A stretch of 35,115 bases of DNA from an uncultured Bacteroidota bacterium (lineage in GTDB: Bacteria > Bacteroidota > Bacteroidia > Chitinophagales > Saprospiraceae), in NCBI GenBank assembly GCA_937870795.1, contig CALMWS010000097.1, positions 1 through 35,115 of the forward strand, given 5' to 3'. Numbering within the stretch: the stretch's first letter is position 1; every line of letters begins with the position of its first letter. Both the position numbers and the translations under genes were made by a program. Positions 8,978 to 18,110 of the stretch are shown here, in pieces. The notes under the pieces are model-generated. The model was not told the DNA's origin, searched no databases, and saw only the letters and a program-made list of their open reading frames with translations.

Positions 8978-10747
8978 TCAATGCACAATAATTTTATATG
9001 CCTTTTTCAAATTTGAACAACTTACATTGATGATTAACATTTGTGGTGCCAATCCGTCATTCTGCCAATTGATTTGTTGGTGGGCTGCTAAAACCTTGGT
9101 TGAAATCGATTTTCCAGTGATGTCATTTATAGAAACCGTGATTTTTTCGTCCTCGCTTGTGAGTGCAAAGCCATTGTCAACCAATTTAAATTCCCATGGT
9201 AAATTGGTGTCACCTACCTGATAAGTCCCACTGGTTGTGCTTTTTCTCCTCCATCCATTATTTTTAAAATTGTGAGCTGCTTTATTGACATCAATAACGG
9301 GTTGAATGTCTGGACAGGGATAAGGCACATTGCTTACGGTGTGAATAGCTGCAATGATGTCATCTCTAAATCCGGGTGCCAGGGTGCCACCCCCTGTGCT
9401 CATCAACATCCTGATGTCAGCTTGAGATACCCCTGAACTGCACATTGACCACGAATTGAAGTCGGAAGGGTTGCCATCATAAACGAAAAGAGTGGTGTCG
9501 GTAGAGCCGGGATTGTAGCCGTTGCCTCCTATTGTGATGGGTTCGGAGGTATGCCATCTTCCCCTTAATGGGTTGTAAAAGTCAAGATCGGGCCCAACCG
9601 GATCGCAGGTAGCCGGATCCACTGCTCCCACAGAACAGTTGTTGAAATACACGGCTGATGTCATACCTTTTCTTAGCCAGCCAGGTGGATCAGAGATTTC
9701 GCTCACTTCATCCAAACCATCAAGTAGTGAAATGGCTGAAATTGGAATTTCGGAACCAAATGAATTGGTGCCCGGACACGAACTGCCGGGTGATCCATCC
9801 TCTGCATCTGTATTGTAAAAATAAATAAGGTTGTTGGCAGATGAGGTGCCTCCAAAATCGTCGAGATAACAGCCCAGATCAGGGTCAAACCACAAGCCAA
9901 AATAACTTTTGTTCAATTCCTCACTGGATTTGTTGATCAGTTTGTAGAGAAAAAAAGTGGTCTGTTCCAGGCTATCCTGCGTGTGATAATCGAATGCATA
10001 TTGATGGACTTCTATGTGAGTTGGTTGGCCTCCAGACAGATTGTGGTTGCCAAGTGCATCATTGAGAATGTTTAAACTCAGATGATCAGGGAAGGTGTTT
10101 AATACATCCATATGGTTATTTACAACCACGTCTTTTGGATTAAACAACGGCAAATCACCTTTACACGGTTCGTAGATGCCATCGGTGTTATAATCATAAA
10201 AGGGAATTTCGTAAATATCCGGCAATTCAAAACCATTGATGTTTTTAAAATGTGGATTGCCTTTGCCGGGCCATGCCAGCACATGAGAAGGAAGCTGGTT
10301 GCAGTCTATAGTATTAATCGTACCATTGCTACTGTAAAGCAGGTTGATGGCAGCTTCAATGTCTTTGTAGGTGACTGTAAAAAATCTATCCCAATTAAGG
10401 CAAGGGTTGGTGATATTGTAAGCAGAATCCAATACACCAGGATACCAATCTGTATAATCTGTACCCGCTACCACATAGGTTGCTCCGGAAAACTTTACAT
10501 CATTGCTGGGGGTAACACCTCCTAACCATATTCCTCCTTCATAAATGATGGGCACCCATTTGTCATTTACTTTGATTTGATAAGCTGCATTTCCTGAGGC
10601 TTCAGTCAGCATGGCTCCTGAAGTAGATAAAGTTTGAGATATATTTCCTGAGGTAACTGTTAGGTTTGCTTTGCCGGGTGTACAGTTTTGTTGGGCCATT
10701 GCAGCAAAGCTTAAAAGCAACATTGTAATACATGTGATTATTTTCAT
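8978..10747 (-). CDS. Secreted protein with a T9SS-like C-terminal domain, function unknown
   Basis: A 589-residue exported protein. The start at 10747 gives a clean signal peptide (MKIITCITMLLLSFAAMAQQ); the frame extends upstream to 10825 but that would bury it. The body has Trp/Tyr/Asp-rich segments such as EGGIWLGGV, DYTDWYPG and FYDYNTDGIYEP, the last resembling a calcium-binding turn, and matches no catalytic family I recognise; proteins of this look are common in Saprospiria-type genomes. The last 70 or so residues (from about ITVSINDITGK to AYKIIVH) resemble a T9SS type A sorting domain, although the usual YPNP motif is missing. Expected location is outer membrane surface or medium. 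A candidate -7 box lies 18 bases upstream of the start. Confidence 0.75.
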   Translation of the reverse strand: MKIITCITMLLLSFAAMAQQNCTPGKANLTVTSGNISQTLSTSGAMLTEASGNAAYQIKVNDKWVPIIYEGGIWLGGVTPSNDVKFSGATYVVAGTDYTDWYPGVLDSAYNITNPCLNWDRFFTVTYKDIEAAINLLYSSNGTINTIDCNQLPSHVLAWPGKGNPHFKNINGFELPDIYEIPFYDYNTDGIYEPCKGDLPLFNPKDVVVNNHMDVLNTFPDHLSLNILNDALGNHNLSGGQPTHIEVHQYAFDYHTQDSLEQTTFFLYKLINKSSEELNKSYFGLWFDPDLGCYLDDFGGTSSANNLIYFYNTDAEDGSPGSSCPGTNSFGSEIPISAISLLDGLDEVSEISDPPGWLRKGMTSAVYFNNCSVGAVDPATCDPVGPDLDFYNPLRGRWHTSEPITIGGNGYNPGSTDTTLFVYDGNPSDFNSWSMCSSGVSQADIRMLMSTGGGTLAPGFRDDIIAAIHTVSNVPYPCPDIQPVIDVNKAAHNFKNNGWRRKSTTSGTYQVGDTNLPWEFKLVDNGFALTSEDEKITVSINDITGKSISTKVLAAHQQINWQNDGLAPQMLIINVSCSNLKKAYKIIVH

Positions 10748-10764
10748 GGTTGAAGATTTTAACA

Positions 10765-10772
10765 CAAAATTA
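10765..10772 (-). promoter_or_regulatory. Candidate -7 element TAATTTTG
   Basis: On the minus strand TAATTTTG fits TAnnTTTG just upstream of the ATG at 10747. A TTTTG (10789-10793) lies 16 bases further upstream, shorter than the usual spacing of about 19-20, so the -33 assignment is weak. The box lies within the longer reading frame and so favours the start at 10747. Confidence 0.4.
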
Positions 10773-10948
10773 AACATACATTGGAAAACAAAATGTCGGC
10801 ATGTAACATTAACTCTCTCCATCAAGACGCACAGCCGACATGAATGAGATAAAATGCTTGCTGTGAGATGTACTGCTAGTTGTAATTAAGAATGATCTGG
10901 TAGGATTGCAATTTCAGGTAGTGGGCTAATCCCACCCTGCTATATTTC

Positions 10949-11623
10949 TTATTTGATTTTTTGCATATTAAACACCAGCCCTAAGCCTATATTCGTGTTT
11001 TTAAATTGTAAGAAAGGGTGGATATCTGTAAAGAGTAATGTTTTTGAATAGACGGTATGTCCCATGGAAAATCTAAGACCAATAGATTTATACTTAAAGA
11101 CGAAGCCACCTCCAAACCTATATCCATAAACCCATTTGTCATTGGTGGTTTTTACGCCGAAATCTCTGAATTCTTCACTCAATTCCGTTGCGATAATAGC
11201 TCCGGCATTAGCGAACAGATCAAAGTCTGGATTACTGTATCTGAGTTCAGGGGCCAAAGCAAAATAAAGTTTTTCATTTGTTAAAAAGGCGGGATGGATG
11301 TACCTGGAAATTGTTTTGCCACCTTCCACATAATTGTACGACAAACTGAAGTAGTTTTTTGTAGTATTGTAACCTATTTCAGAGTATAATCTTATGTTTT
11401 TGTATACCGGGATATTGATGCCAAAATTGTATTGTGATCCAACAAAGTTTCCTTTTGGAGTGCGTAATTCTTTACCATTATGAAAGAACTGAACTGTTGA
11501 AATTAATCGGTCGATTGCTATGCTGTATTCTACCTTTTGAGCATTGAGAATATAAGGCTGGATAAAAATTAACGTTGTAAAGATGGTCAATGGGCGCATC
11601 CAAATTTTCATGCGATTTTTCAT
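10949..11623 (-). CDS. Small outer-membrane beta-barrel protein
   Basis: A 224-residue exported protein with a signal peptide ending in ILNAQ. The start at 11623 is preferred over 11671 because the upstream 16 residues look like untranslated extension. After the signal the chain alternates polar and aromatic/hydrophobic residues in strands (for example NIRLYSEIGYNTT, YGYRFGGGFVFKY, NIGLGLVFNM), as in Bacteroidota outer-membrane beta-barrel proteins of the porin-like/OmpW-like size class. The last strand ends KIK rather than in aromatic Phe, so barrel closure is inferred from pattern only. No cargo or partner is evident. Confidence 0.7.
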   Translation of the reverse strand: MKNRMKIWMRPLTIFTTLIFIQPYILNAQKVEYSIAIDRLISTVQFFHNGKELRTPKGNFVGSQYNFGINIPVYKNIRLYSEIGYNTTKNYFSLSYNYVEGGKTISRYIHPAFLTNEKLYFALAPELRYSNPDFDLFANAGAIIATELSEEFRDFGVKTTNDKWVYGYRFGGGFVFKYKSIGLRFSMGHTVYSKTLLFTDIHPFLQFKNTNIGLGLVFNMQKIK

Positions 11624-11856
11624 TTGCTTCTTATGATTGATAGATGTCAAGAACTGAAGATAAAATAGCACTTGTATTTAGCTGAAGTATCCAAAAGTTC
11701 CTTAATTAATAATTCCTTCAATTTTGAAATAACTTACAAGTAATATGTTGTTATTCCAGAAAATAATGTAGGGTAAATTTACCCATTTTTTGGGAAACCA
11801 CTGAACGAAATTTAATGTAAATCTTGATGACTTTTACAGCGTAATTTTCTTGCAGT

Positions 11857-13317
11857 CTATTCTTTCCAGTTTTTCACTAACTGTAAAAACTCTTTTCTGT
11901 AATTGTGTGGGTCAAAAGAAGTAGAAGTATTGCCCAATTCAAGTACCATTTGTTTATTGGCGGTGCCTTTGTATTGCGACTGTTTCATCAATAAGCCGAA
12001 ACCTGCTATTGAAGCTGCAAACCGCATGTTTTCTGATGACCGGGTTATATCAATCGGCTTTAAGCTGATATCCATCGTCAATAATCTGCTGATGTCTTCG
12101 CCAGGTTTTTTATACCTGAATTCAAATTGTGCTAAGGATTCTTCGTTTTGCACATCTGTTATTGACAGCTCATATAGTGCAGTGATGCTTTGTCCGGCTC
12201 CAATTTCCCCAGCATCTTTGCTATCATCTGTAAAATCTTCCTTGTTGAGACTCCTGTTTTCATAACCTATTAGCCGGTATGATAAGACCTTGTTTTTATT
12301 GAATTTTATCTGGACTTTACCATCTTTTGCTATGGTGTGGAATTTGGTTATTTCATGCGTAAATACTTTGTCTATCTGACTCGTATTGTCAATATATTCA
12401 TAATTGCCATTACCCTTATCGGCAATTTGTTCCATCATGGCCTCGTTTAGATTGCCCGTTCCAACCCCTAAGACAGTAAGGTAAATACCACTTTCTCTTT
12501 TTTCTTCAATGAGTTTAATCAATTCTTCGGTAGATTTAATTCCAACATTAAAATCGCCATCTGTTCCCAGTATTACCCTATTGTTTCCCCCAATTACAAA
12601 GTGTTTTTCTGCCAATTCATAAGCTGTGTTGATTCCATCCGCACCGGCTGTTGACCCACCAGCACCAAGTTTGTCTATTGCTGCTTTAATTTTTTGCTTT
12701 TCACTTCCCAAAGTAGACTCCAGTAAAATACCTGCCTGACCTGCATAAGTTACTATTGAAATTCTGTCCTGAGGCCTCAGATTATCTGTTAATGTTTTAA
12801 AACCTTTTTTTAAAAGGTCGAGTTTATCTGAAGATGACATCGAGCCTGAAACATCAATTAAAAATACGAAGTTTGAATAGGGCAATTGACTTAAGGGGAT
12901 GGATATCCCTTTCATACCAAGTCTGAGCAAGTAGTGGTCTGCATTCCATGGACATGTGGTAAGCTCAGATTGTAAAGACACATTTTCACCGTCGACAGGG
13001 TCTTGATAATCAAAGGTAAAATAGTTTATATATTCTTCTATCCTAACCGCTTCTTTTGGAGGTGTGACGCCTGCATTTAAAAACCTTCTGCTGTTGGTAT
13101 AAGAGCCACCATCTGCATCAATTGCAAAAGTTGATGTTTCCTGATCGGCAACATTCATAAAGGGGTTTTCTTCATTGTCTTTGTATTTTTCATTGGATTG
13201 CTGCTCTGGTATATAAATATCTGCCGGATTAATGCCTTCCACTTGGGAACATCCCATGATAAAAAAAGATAGCGAAATCAGAATAAGCGTGCAGTTGTAA
13301 ATTTTCATGTTTTCCAT
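11857..13317 (-). CDS. VWA-domain lipoprotein, YfbK family
   Basis: A 486-residue lipoprotein: the signal ends in the lipobox IMGC, with Cys23 as lipidation site. The first part (about 50-120) matches the N-terminal region of YfbK-type proteins (FAIDADGGSYTNSRRFL, VRIEEYINYF). A VWA domain follows with the MIDAS motif DVSGS at 155-159, and the tail (about 330-480) matches the C-terminal domain usual in this family. VWA domains bind divalent metal and mediate protein-protein contacts; the function of the YfbK family is not established. The ATG at 13308 is an equally possible start. It lies next to, and divergent from, the metalloprotease gene. Confidence 0.88.
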   Translation of the reverse strand: MENMKIYNCTLILISLSFFIMGCSQVEGINPADIYIPEQQSNEKYKDNEENPFMNVADQETSTFAIDADGGSYTNSRRFLNAGVTPPKEAVRIEEYINYFTFDYQDPVDGENVSLQSELTTCPWNADHYLLRLGMKGISIPLSQLPYSNFVFLIDVSGSMSSSDKLDLLKKGFKTLTDNLRPQDRISIVTYAGQAGILLESTLGSEKQKIKAAIDKLGAGGSTAGADGINTAYELAEKHFVIGGNNRVILGTDGDFNVGIKSTEELIKLIEEKRESGIYLTVLGVGTGNLNEAMMEQIADKGNGNYEYIDNTSQIDKVFTHEITKFHTIAKDGKVQIKFNKNKVLSYRLIGYENRSLNKEDFTDDSKDAGEIGAGQSITALYELSITDVQNEESLAQFEFRYKKPGEDISRLLTMDISLKPIDITRSSENMRFAASIAGFGLLMKQSQYKGTANKQMVLELGNTSTSFDPHNYRKEFLQLVKNWKE

Positions 13318-13556
13318 TTTATTAAATTCAAGCTGATAAAAGAACTGCCCAAAGGGCGCGAATTGCTTTTTTTATTTAACGCATTTGACTTGATGTTTGT
13401 ATGGCATCAATTACAATTGTTTTTCATTCGAGTGCTGCAATATTAAATTACGTAAATCGATGTAATATTAAATTATATTTGGCTGCATTTGGTTTTTACT
13501 TGTTATTTCCAAATTTTATTCCCCGGCTAAAATGATGTGTCTTTTAACCATCTGAC

Positions 13557-13564
13557 TATCTTTG
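13557..13564 (+). promoter_or_regulatory. Candidate -7 element TATCTTTG for the metalloprotease
   Basis: TATCTTTG fits TAnnTTTG and lies 20 bases before the ATG at 13585. It falls inside the longer frame starting at 13537, which would place transcription after that ATG and supports the shorter lipoprotein start. I see no TTG at the usual -33 distance. Confidence 0.4.
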
Positions 13565-13584
13565 TTTTTCAAAATCACGCTTTT

Positions 13585-16050
13585 ATGTTAAAACACATTT
13601 CTTTTGCTTTGCTGATGTTATTTGTTCTGTCGTGTAGTAAAAAGACGACACCTCCACCTGCGCCAAAGACTCCCGCTGCGCCGGCTGCTGATTCCGCTCC
13701 CGCTCCTAAAAAGGACGAGAAGAAGAAAGATGAAAAAGTCAAGCCATATAAAGACATTATCACTGCTGATGCCGTAACAGATAGTGGCTTCTTCATTTCT
13801 CATAAAGTAAAAGAAAACTGGTACTTTGAACTGCCTCAAGAGGTCATGGACAAAGAAATTCTGATCACCAGCAGGATATCGGGCTTTGTCAAAAACCTGA
13901 ACTTTGGTGGAGCTGGTGTTGAATCGCGCCCACAGCAGGTCATTCGTTGGCAAAAAAAGGACGATCAGCTCATGCTGCGTTCGGTATCTTTTAATTCTGT
14001 TGCCAGTGAAGAAGATCCCATCTATCAATCGGTAAAGAACAACAATTTTGAGCCCATCATCATGATTTTTGATATCAAGGCTTACAATGAAGCAAAAAAT
14101 GCATACGTCATTGATATTGCCCCTCTGTTTACCACCGATGTGGATATGATTGGAGCCATGGACCCTGATGAAAGAAAGACCTTTGGCATAAAGGCCCTGG
14201 ATTCGAAGCGATCCTTTGTCAATAGTATAAAATCTTTTCCACAAAATGTTGAGGTCAGGCACGTGCTGACATACACTGGTTCGTCATTGCCCGACAACCA
14301 GATTACAGGAACACTTTCTGTAGAAATGAACCAATCCTTTGTACTACTGCCTGAAGTGCCCATGGTTCCCAGGTTGTTTGATGCAAGAGTGGGGTATTTT
14401 TCTGTTAACCAAACAAATTACAGTCTTGATGCTCAAAAAGCCGCCAATCAGCGATTTATTACCAAATGGAGGTTGGAACCAAAGCCGGAAGACCGTGAAA
14501 AATACTTTAAGGGAGAATTGGTAGAACCTGCCAAACCCATTGTCTACTATATTGATCCTGCCACGCCAGAAAAATGGAGACCCTTTTTGAAACAAGGGGT
14601 AAACGATTGGCAAAAAGCATTTGAGAAAGCCGGATTTAAAAATGCCATAATGGCCAAAGATCCGCCTACCAAAGAAGAAGACCCGGATTGGAGTCCCGAA
14701 GATGTTCGCTATTCTGTTATCCGATATGTAAGTACCGACATTCAGAATGCAATGGGGCCCCACGTTCATGACCCGAGAACGGGAGAAATTCTGGAATCAG
14801 ACATCATCTGGTATCACAATGTAATGAATTTACTGCGCAATTGGTATTTCATTCAAACCGCAGCCATCAATCCTGAAGCAAGGTCTCCTAAATTTAAAGA
14901 TGAAGTCATGGGCAGATTGATCCAATTTGTAGCTGCACACGAAGTAGGGCACACCCTCGGTTTGCCACACAATATGGGGTCGAGTGTTGCTTATCCCGTG
15001 GATTCATTGCGTTCTGTCAATTTTACCACCAAAATGGGTACCGCTCCTTCAATCATGGATTATGCCCGTTTTAACTACGTAGCCCAGCCCCAGGATGGAA
15101 AGGTAGGATTGATGCCGAATATCGGCCCTTATGATGACTGGTCTATCATCTTTGGATACAAATTAATTGATGGTACAACAGATCCTGTTTCAGAAAGGCC
15201 CACCTTAAATAACTGGATCAAAGAAAGGGCAAATAATCCCATTTATCGTTTTGGTCGTCAACGTGGTATGCCTACGGATCCCACAGCACAGACCGAAGAC
15301 TTGGGTGATAATAGTATGCGTGCATCCGAATTGGGTATAGAAAACCTCAAAAGAATCGTACCCAACCTCATTCAATGGTCTGGTGAAGACACCAAAGATT
15401 ATTCAGAACTCAGGGAGTTGTACGACAATGTAGGGGTACAGTTTAGAAGATACATTGGCCACGTAACGGCCAACGTGGGTGGAGTATATGAGTACTACAA
15501 AACTTATGATCAAGGAGAACCCATTTACAAACATGTAGAGAAAGCGAAACAAAAGGATGCCATCAGCTTCCTCAACAAACAATTGTTTGATACCCCCAAT
15601 TGGCTGATTGATCCGAAAATTCTCCATAGAATTGAAGAGACAGGTATGGCCGAACGTATCCGGTCCATGCAAGATCAGGCCCTGGCTCAGCTTTTCTTCA
15701 CCGAAAGGATGAAACGTATGGTTGAAAACAACGCCATCAATGGTAATGCAGCTTATTCATTGTCAGAAATGATGGATGATCTTGTTGCCAACATCTATCG
15801 CGAAGTAGGTAAAGGTGGTGAGATATCACTGTATAGAAGAAATCTCCAGCGCACCTTTATCGAAGCCCTTCAAAGGTTGCTGGAAAACCCTGAAAATGCG
15901 GTCGAACACACAGATATTAAAGCGCTTGCCCGTGGCACACTCAAGGATTTGCGCACTCGTTTTCAGGCAGCTCGTTCTACGGATAAGTTGACACGTTACC
16001 ATTACGAAGACATGGCAGCGAGGATCGATAAGATTTTGGATGATAAGTAA
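13585..16050 (+). CDS. Zinc-dependent metalloprotease lipoprotein (DUF5117/DUF5118-type)
   Basis: An 821-residue lipoprotein protease. The start at 13585 gives a short signal with lipobox VLSC; the 13537 ATG would bury it. A Pro/Ala/Lys-rich linker follows the Cys, then a long N-terminal region and a metzincin-like catalytic part: HEVGHTLGLPH with zinc ligands His452, His456 and His462 and catalytic Glu453, and a probable Met-turn at Met491 (SIMDYARFNY). The combination matches the Bacteroidota zinc metalloprotease family with DUF5117, DUF5118 and DUF4953 domains, whose substrates are unknown. It should act in the periplasm or at the cell surface. The gene is single and ends before a strong hairpin shared with the convergent KAS III gene. 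Confidence 0.9.
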   Translation: MLKHISFALLMLFVLSCSKKTTPPPAPKTPAAPAADSAPAPKKDEKKKDEKVKPYKDIITADAVTDSGFFISHKVKENWYFELPQEVMDKEILITSRISGFVKNLNFGGAGVESRPQQVIRWQKKDDQLMLRSVSFNSVASEEDPIYQSVKNNNFEPIIMIFDIKAYNEAKNAYVIDIAPLFTTDVDMIGAMDPDERKTFGIKALDSKRSFVNSIKSFPQNVEVRHVLTYTGSSLPDNQITGTLSVEMNQSFVLLPEVPMVPRLFDARVGYFSVNQTNYSLDAQKAANQRFITKWRLEPKPEDREKYFKGELVEPAKPIVYYIDPATPEKWRPFLKQGVNDWQKAFEKAGFKNAIMAKDPPTKEEDPDWSPEDVRYSVIRYVSTDIQNAMGPHVHDPRTGEILESDIIWYHNVMNLLRNWYFIQTAAINPEARSPKFKDEVMGRLIQFVAAHEVGHTLGLPHNMGSSVAYPVDSLRSVNFTTKMGTAPSIMDYARFNYVAQPQDGKVGLMPNIGPYDDWSIIFGYKLIDGTTDPVSERPTLNNWIKERANNPIYRFGRQRGMPTDPTAQTEDLGDNSMRASELGIENLKRIVPNLIQWSGEDTKDYSELRELYDNVGVQFRRYIGHVTANVGGVYEYYKTYDQGEPIYKHVEKAKQKDAISFLNKQLFDTPNWLIDPKILHRIEETGMAERIRSMQDQALAQLFFTERMKRMVENNAINGNAAYSLSEMMDDLVANIYREVGKGGEISLYRRNLQRTFIEALQRLLENPENAVEHTDIKALARGTLKDLRTRFQAARSTDKLTRYHYEDMAARIDKILDDK

Positions 16051-16055
16051 TTTGC

Positions 16056-16130
16056 GTTGAGCGATTTGCGACTTGAGACTGGCGACTTGCGACGAGCGCA
16101 GGGCGACTTGCGACTAGCGCTAAACGACGG
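16056..16130. repeat. Degenerate GCGACTT heptamer repeats
   Basis: About ten imperfect copies of a gcgactt/gcgactg/gcgacta unit occur between the metalloprotease stop and its terminator, with gcgacttgcgac seen twice in full. They are non-coding in every frame I checked. Origin and role are unknown. Confidence 0.75.
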
Positions 16131-16177
16131 GTGTTTTGTGACTTAGTAGCTTTTTGACAGTTTGAGACACTTTAAGT

Positions 16178-16222
16178 AAAATGATCCCTACAAACCTACG
16201 GTTCATAGGGATCATTTTTTTT
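16178..16222. terminator. Bidirectional intrinsic terminator between convergent genes
   Basis: A 13 bp perfect stem pairs aaaatgatcccta (16178-16190) with tagggatcatttt (16206-16218), with an inner aacc/ggtt stem and an A-run and T-run on the two sides. It can terminate both the metalloprotease (+) and the KAS III gene (-). Confidence 0.9.
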
Positions 16223-16272
16223 GGCAAAGCCAAAACCGTTCAGTTATCTTAAGCGCAGCGAATTGTCCTAAA

Positions 16273-17346
16273 TCAAGGTACTTGGTACAAAAATGCATTG
16301 ATGTGCATACCGGCTCCAACGGAGGCAAAAAGTAAGAGATCTCCGGTATTAAATTGGTGGTTACCAAGTTGATTGTGGGCGATCAGGTCGTACAGTGTGG
16401 GTAGGGTAGCTACGCTGCTGTTGCCGAGCCATGCAATTGACATGGGCATGATGTGATCGCTATCGGGTTGTCGATCGTATAAGGCATAGAGTCTTTGAAG
16501 GATGGCTTCATCCATTTTGGCGTTGGCCTGGTGGATCAGCACTTTTGCTACCTGGTCGATGTGCACACCTGCTTTGTCAAGGCACATCTTCATGGCAGGG
16601 GGTACATGTTCCAAAGCATATTGGTACAGCTTCCTTCCGGTCATTTTGAGGTATAGTTCAGGATCTTCTTTTTCGGAGGGGGCGTAGCTGGGGCCCATGT
16701 GTAACATGAAAGCGTGGTTTTTGGTATCGGATCGTGCTACATGACAGCGTATACCAGTGGTGGTGTTGGCTTTGGCTTCAAGGATGACCGCTCCGGCTCC
16801 ATCAGCATACAACATGGAATCCCGATCATGGGGATCACAAACCCTGGACAGCGTTTCTGCTCCAATAACCAGGGCCAATTTGGCATCTCCCGAACGCAAA
16901 TAGTAATCGGCCTGGATAACCCCTTGCAGCCAGCCCGGACAGCCAAAAGGTAAGTCATAGGCCACACAAAACGGGTTTTCAATGCCCAAATGATGTTTAA
17001 TTTTAGCAGAAAGACTGGGTACAAGTTCCGTTCGCCTGTTGGCAAAAGAAATATCTCCAAAATTGTGACCCACTATGATGTAATCGATTTTTTCTTTGTC
17101 GATGCCTGCGTCTTCTATTGCTTTGGCAGCAGCAATGGTGCCAAGGTCAGATGCCAATTGGTCGTCGTTGGCGTACCTCCTTTCAGCGATGGTTGTGATT
17201 TCCTGAAATTTATCGGTAATCTCTCTACCTGGTTTTTCTAATTTTTTTCCATAGGACTCATAAAAATCATTGTCGGCAAAATCTTCATTTTTTACAGTTC
17301 TGCTGGGAATGTGGCTGCCGGAGCCAATGATGTGGGTCTGAAACAT
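16273..17346 (-). CDS. 3-oxoacyl-ACP synthase III (KAS III/FabH-like) family protein
   Basis: A 357-residue thiolase-fold condensing enzyme. The catalytic triad is present: Cys136 in LPFGCPGW, His272 in LIHQANAKM and Asn309 in WLGNSSVATLP, with the C-terminal GAGMHINAFLY strand. KAS III enzymes condense an acyl-CoA with malonyl-ACP. As a solo gene away from other fatty-acid genes it may be the housekeeping FabH or a paralogue for pigment or secondary lipid synthesis, and sequence alone does not decide. The acyl-binding region (PELYLKMTGRKLYQYALEHVPP) does not obviously match E. coli FabH. The start at 17346 is chosen over a TTG at 17373, because it begins the conserved MFQTHIIGSGSHIP strand and a -7 box lies further upstream. 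Confidence 0.88.
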   Translation of the reverse strand: MFQTHIIGSGSHIPSRTVKNEDFADNDFYESYGKKLEKPGREITDKFQEITTIAERRYANDDQLASDLGTIAAAKAIEDAGIDKEKIDYIIVGHNFGDISFANRRTELVPSLSAKIKHHLGIENPFCVAYDLPFGCPGWLQGVIQADYYLRSGDAKLALVIGAETLSRVCDPHDRDSMLYADGAGAVILEAKANTTTGIRCHVARSDTKNHAFMLHMGPSYAPSEKEDPELYLKMTGRKLYQYALEHVPPAMKMCLDKAGVHIDQVAKVLIHQANAKMDEAILQRLYALYDRQPDSDHIMPMSIAWLGNSSVATLPTLYDLIAHNQLGNHQFNTGDLLLFASVGAGMHINAFLYQVP

Positions 17347-17389
17347 TGTTTTTTTGTTTTGTAATTCTCCCAATTTAGTAATGAAAGTC

Positions 17390-17397
17390 CAAAAATA
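17390..17397 (-). promoter_or_regulatory. Candidate -7 element TATTTTTG for the KAS III gene
   Basis: On the minus strand TATTTTTG fits TAnnTTTG and lies about 43 bases upstream of the ATG at 17346. No TTG at about 20 bases further upstream is evident. Confidence 0.35.
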
Positions 17398-17546
17398 CCC
17401 AGAGCTGTCTTTATATTTTGAAAGGAATTGCGGTTAAATTACATCTTTCAAATAGGGATAATAGTATATAAATACTTGAAAAACAATATAAAAAGATTAA
17501 ATAATTTACGAACTACAACGTCTAAATTTACTTTAAGTGATTTGTG

Positions 17547-17897
17547 TTATTCTGCCAATTTTCGCTTGTGAACAAGTTGATTTCCGGGCCAGATCATGCG
17601 ATAAGCTGCCCAATAGTTGGTGCCAAATAGGATCAAACCCACCGTAAACAAATGTATGCCATCCATGAAGGAAGGGAATTCGCTCAATTCTGAAATCCAG
17701 GCCAGTGTAAGAAAGCTGTTGACCATGGCTGTAAGTATGCCCACTGAAATACTGACAACCGGATGATGAAAAATGGTAACAAAGATGCTGATGCAAATTG
17801 CGATGAGCCCTATGAAATGAAAATCGGGATAGGCGTAAAGCATCGACATGATAAGAAGATAAAGGCCTGGTATTCTTCTGACAAAAGCTGCTGACAT
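17547..17897 (-). CDS. Small integral membrane protein, function unknown
   Basis: A 116-residue protein with three to four hydrophobic helices (about 9-23, 28-47, 50-70 and 83-100) and a basic tail (QLVHKRKLAE), suggesting a cytoplasmic C-terminus. It matches no family I can name. A second minus-strand ORF (17533-17796) overlaps it in another frame; I judged it a shadow because it is charged and Cys/His-rich without membrane pattern. The 201-base gap to the KAS III start gives no evidence of an operon. Confidence 0.55.
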   Translation of the reverse strand: MSAAFVRRIPGLYLLIMSMLYAYPDFHFIGLIAICISIFVTIFHHPVVSISVGILTAMVNSFLTLAWISELSEFPSFMDGIHLFTVGLILFGTNYWAAYRMIWPGNQLVHKRKLAE

Positions 17898-18062
17898 ATG
17901 AGTTGGTTTACTGAATAAACGGAACTTGGATCTTTATGGTATTTATAAAGCTTTTTTTTCTGTAAAGCTACAATTGGAGTATGACATCCCATATTCCAGA
18001 TGCTTGATGTTGAGAATATTTGCAAATTAAACCATGGGCTTTTTAATACCACAGTGGCTGAA

Positions 18063-18093
18063 TTGGTCGTTTGTTTTGGGATGACTATATTTG
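18063..18093 (+). promoter_or_regulatory. Candidate Bacteroidota promoter for the NagB-LmbE gene
   Basis: TTG at 18063-18065 is followed after 20 bases by TATATTTG at 18086-18093, matching the -33 TTG / -7 TAnnTTTG arrangement of the Bacteroidota housekeeping sigma factor. Transcription would begin about a dozen bases before the ATG at 18111. Confidence 0.6.
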
Positions 18094-18110
18094 TTGAATA
18101 AAGCTTAAAT

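Noticed and set aside
13618..14262. Minus-strand ORF of 214 codons in the metalloprotease
   Set aside because: Shadow of the long plus-strand coding frame, with no signal or domain.
17533..17796. Alternative frame on the minus strand over the small membrane protein
   Set aside because: Cys/His-rich and without membrane pattern, whereas the other frame has three to four helices.
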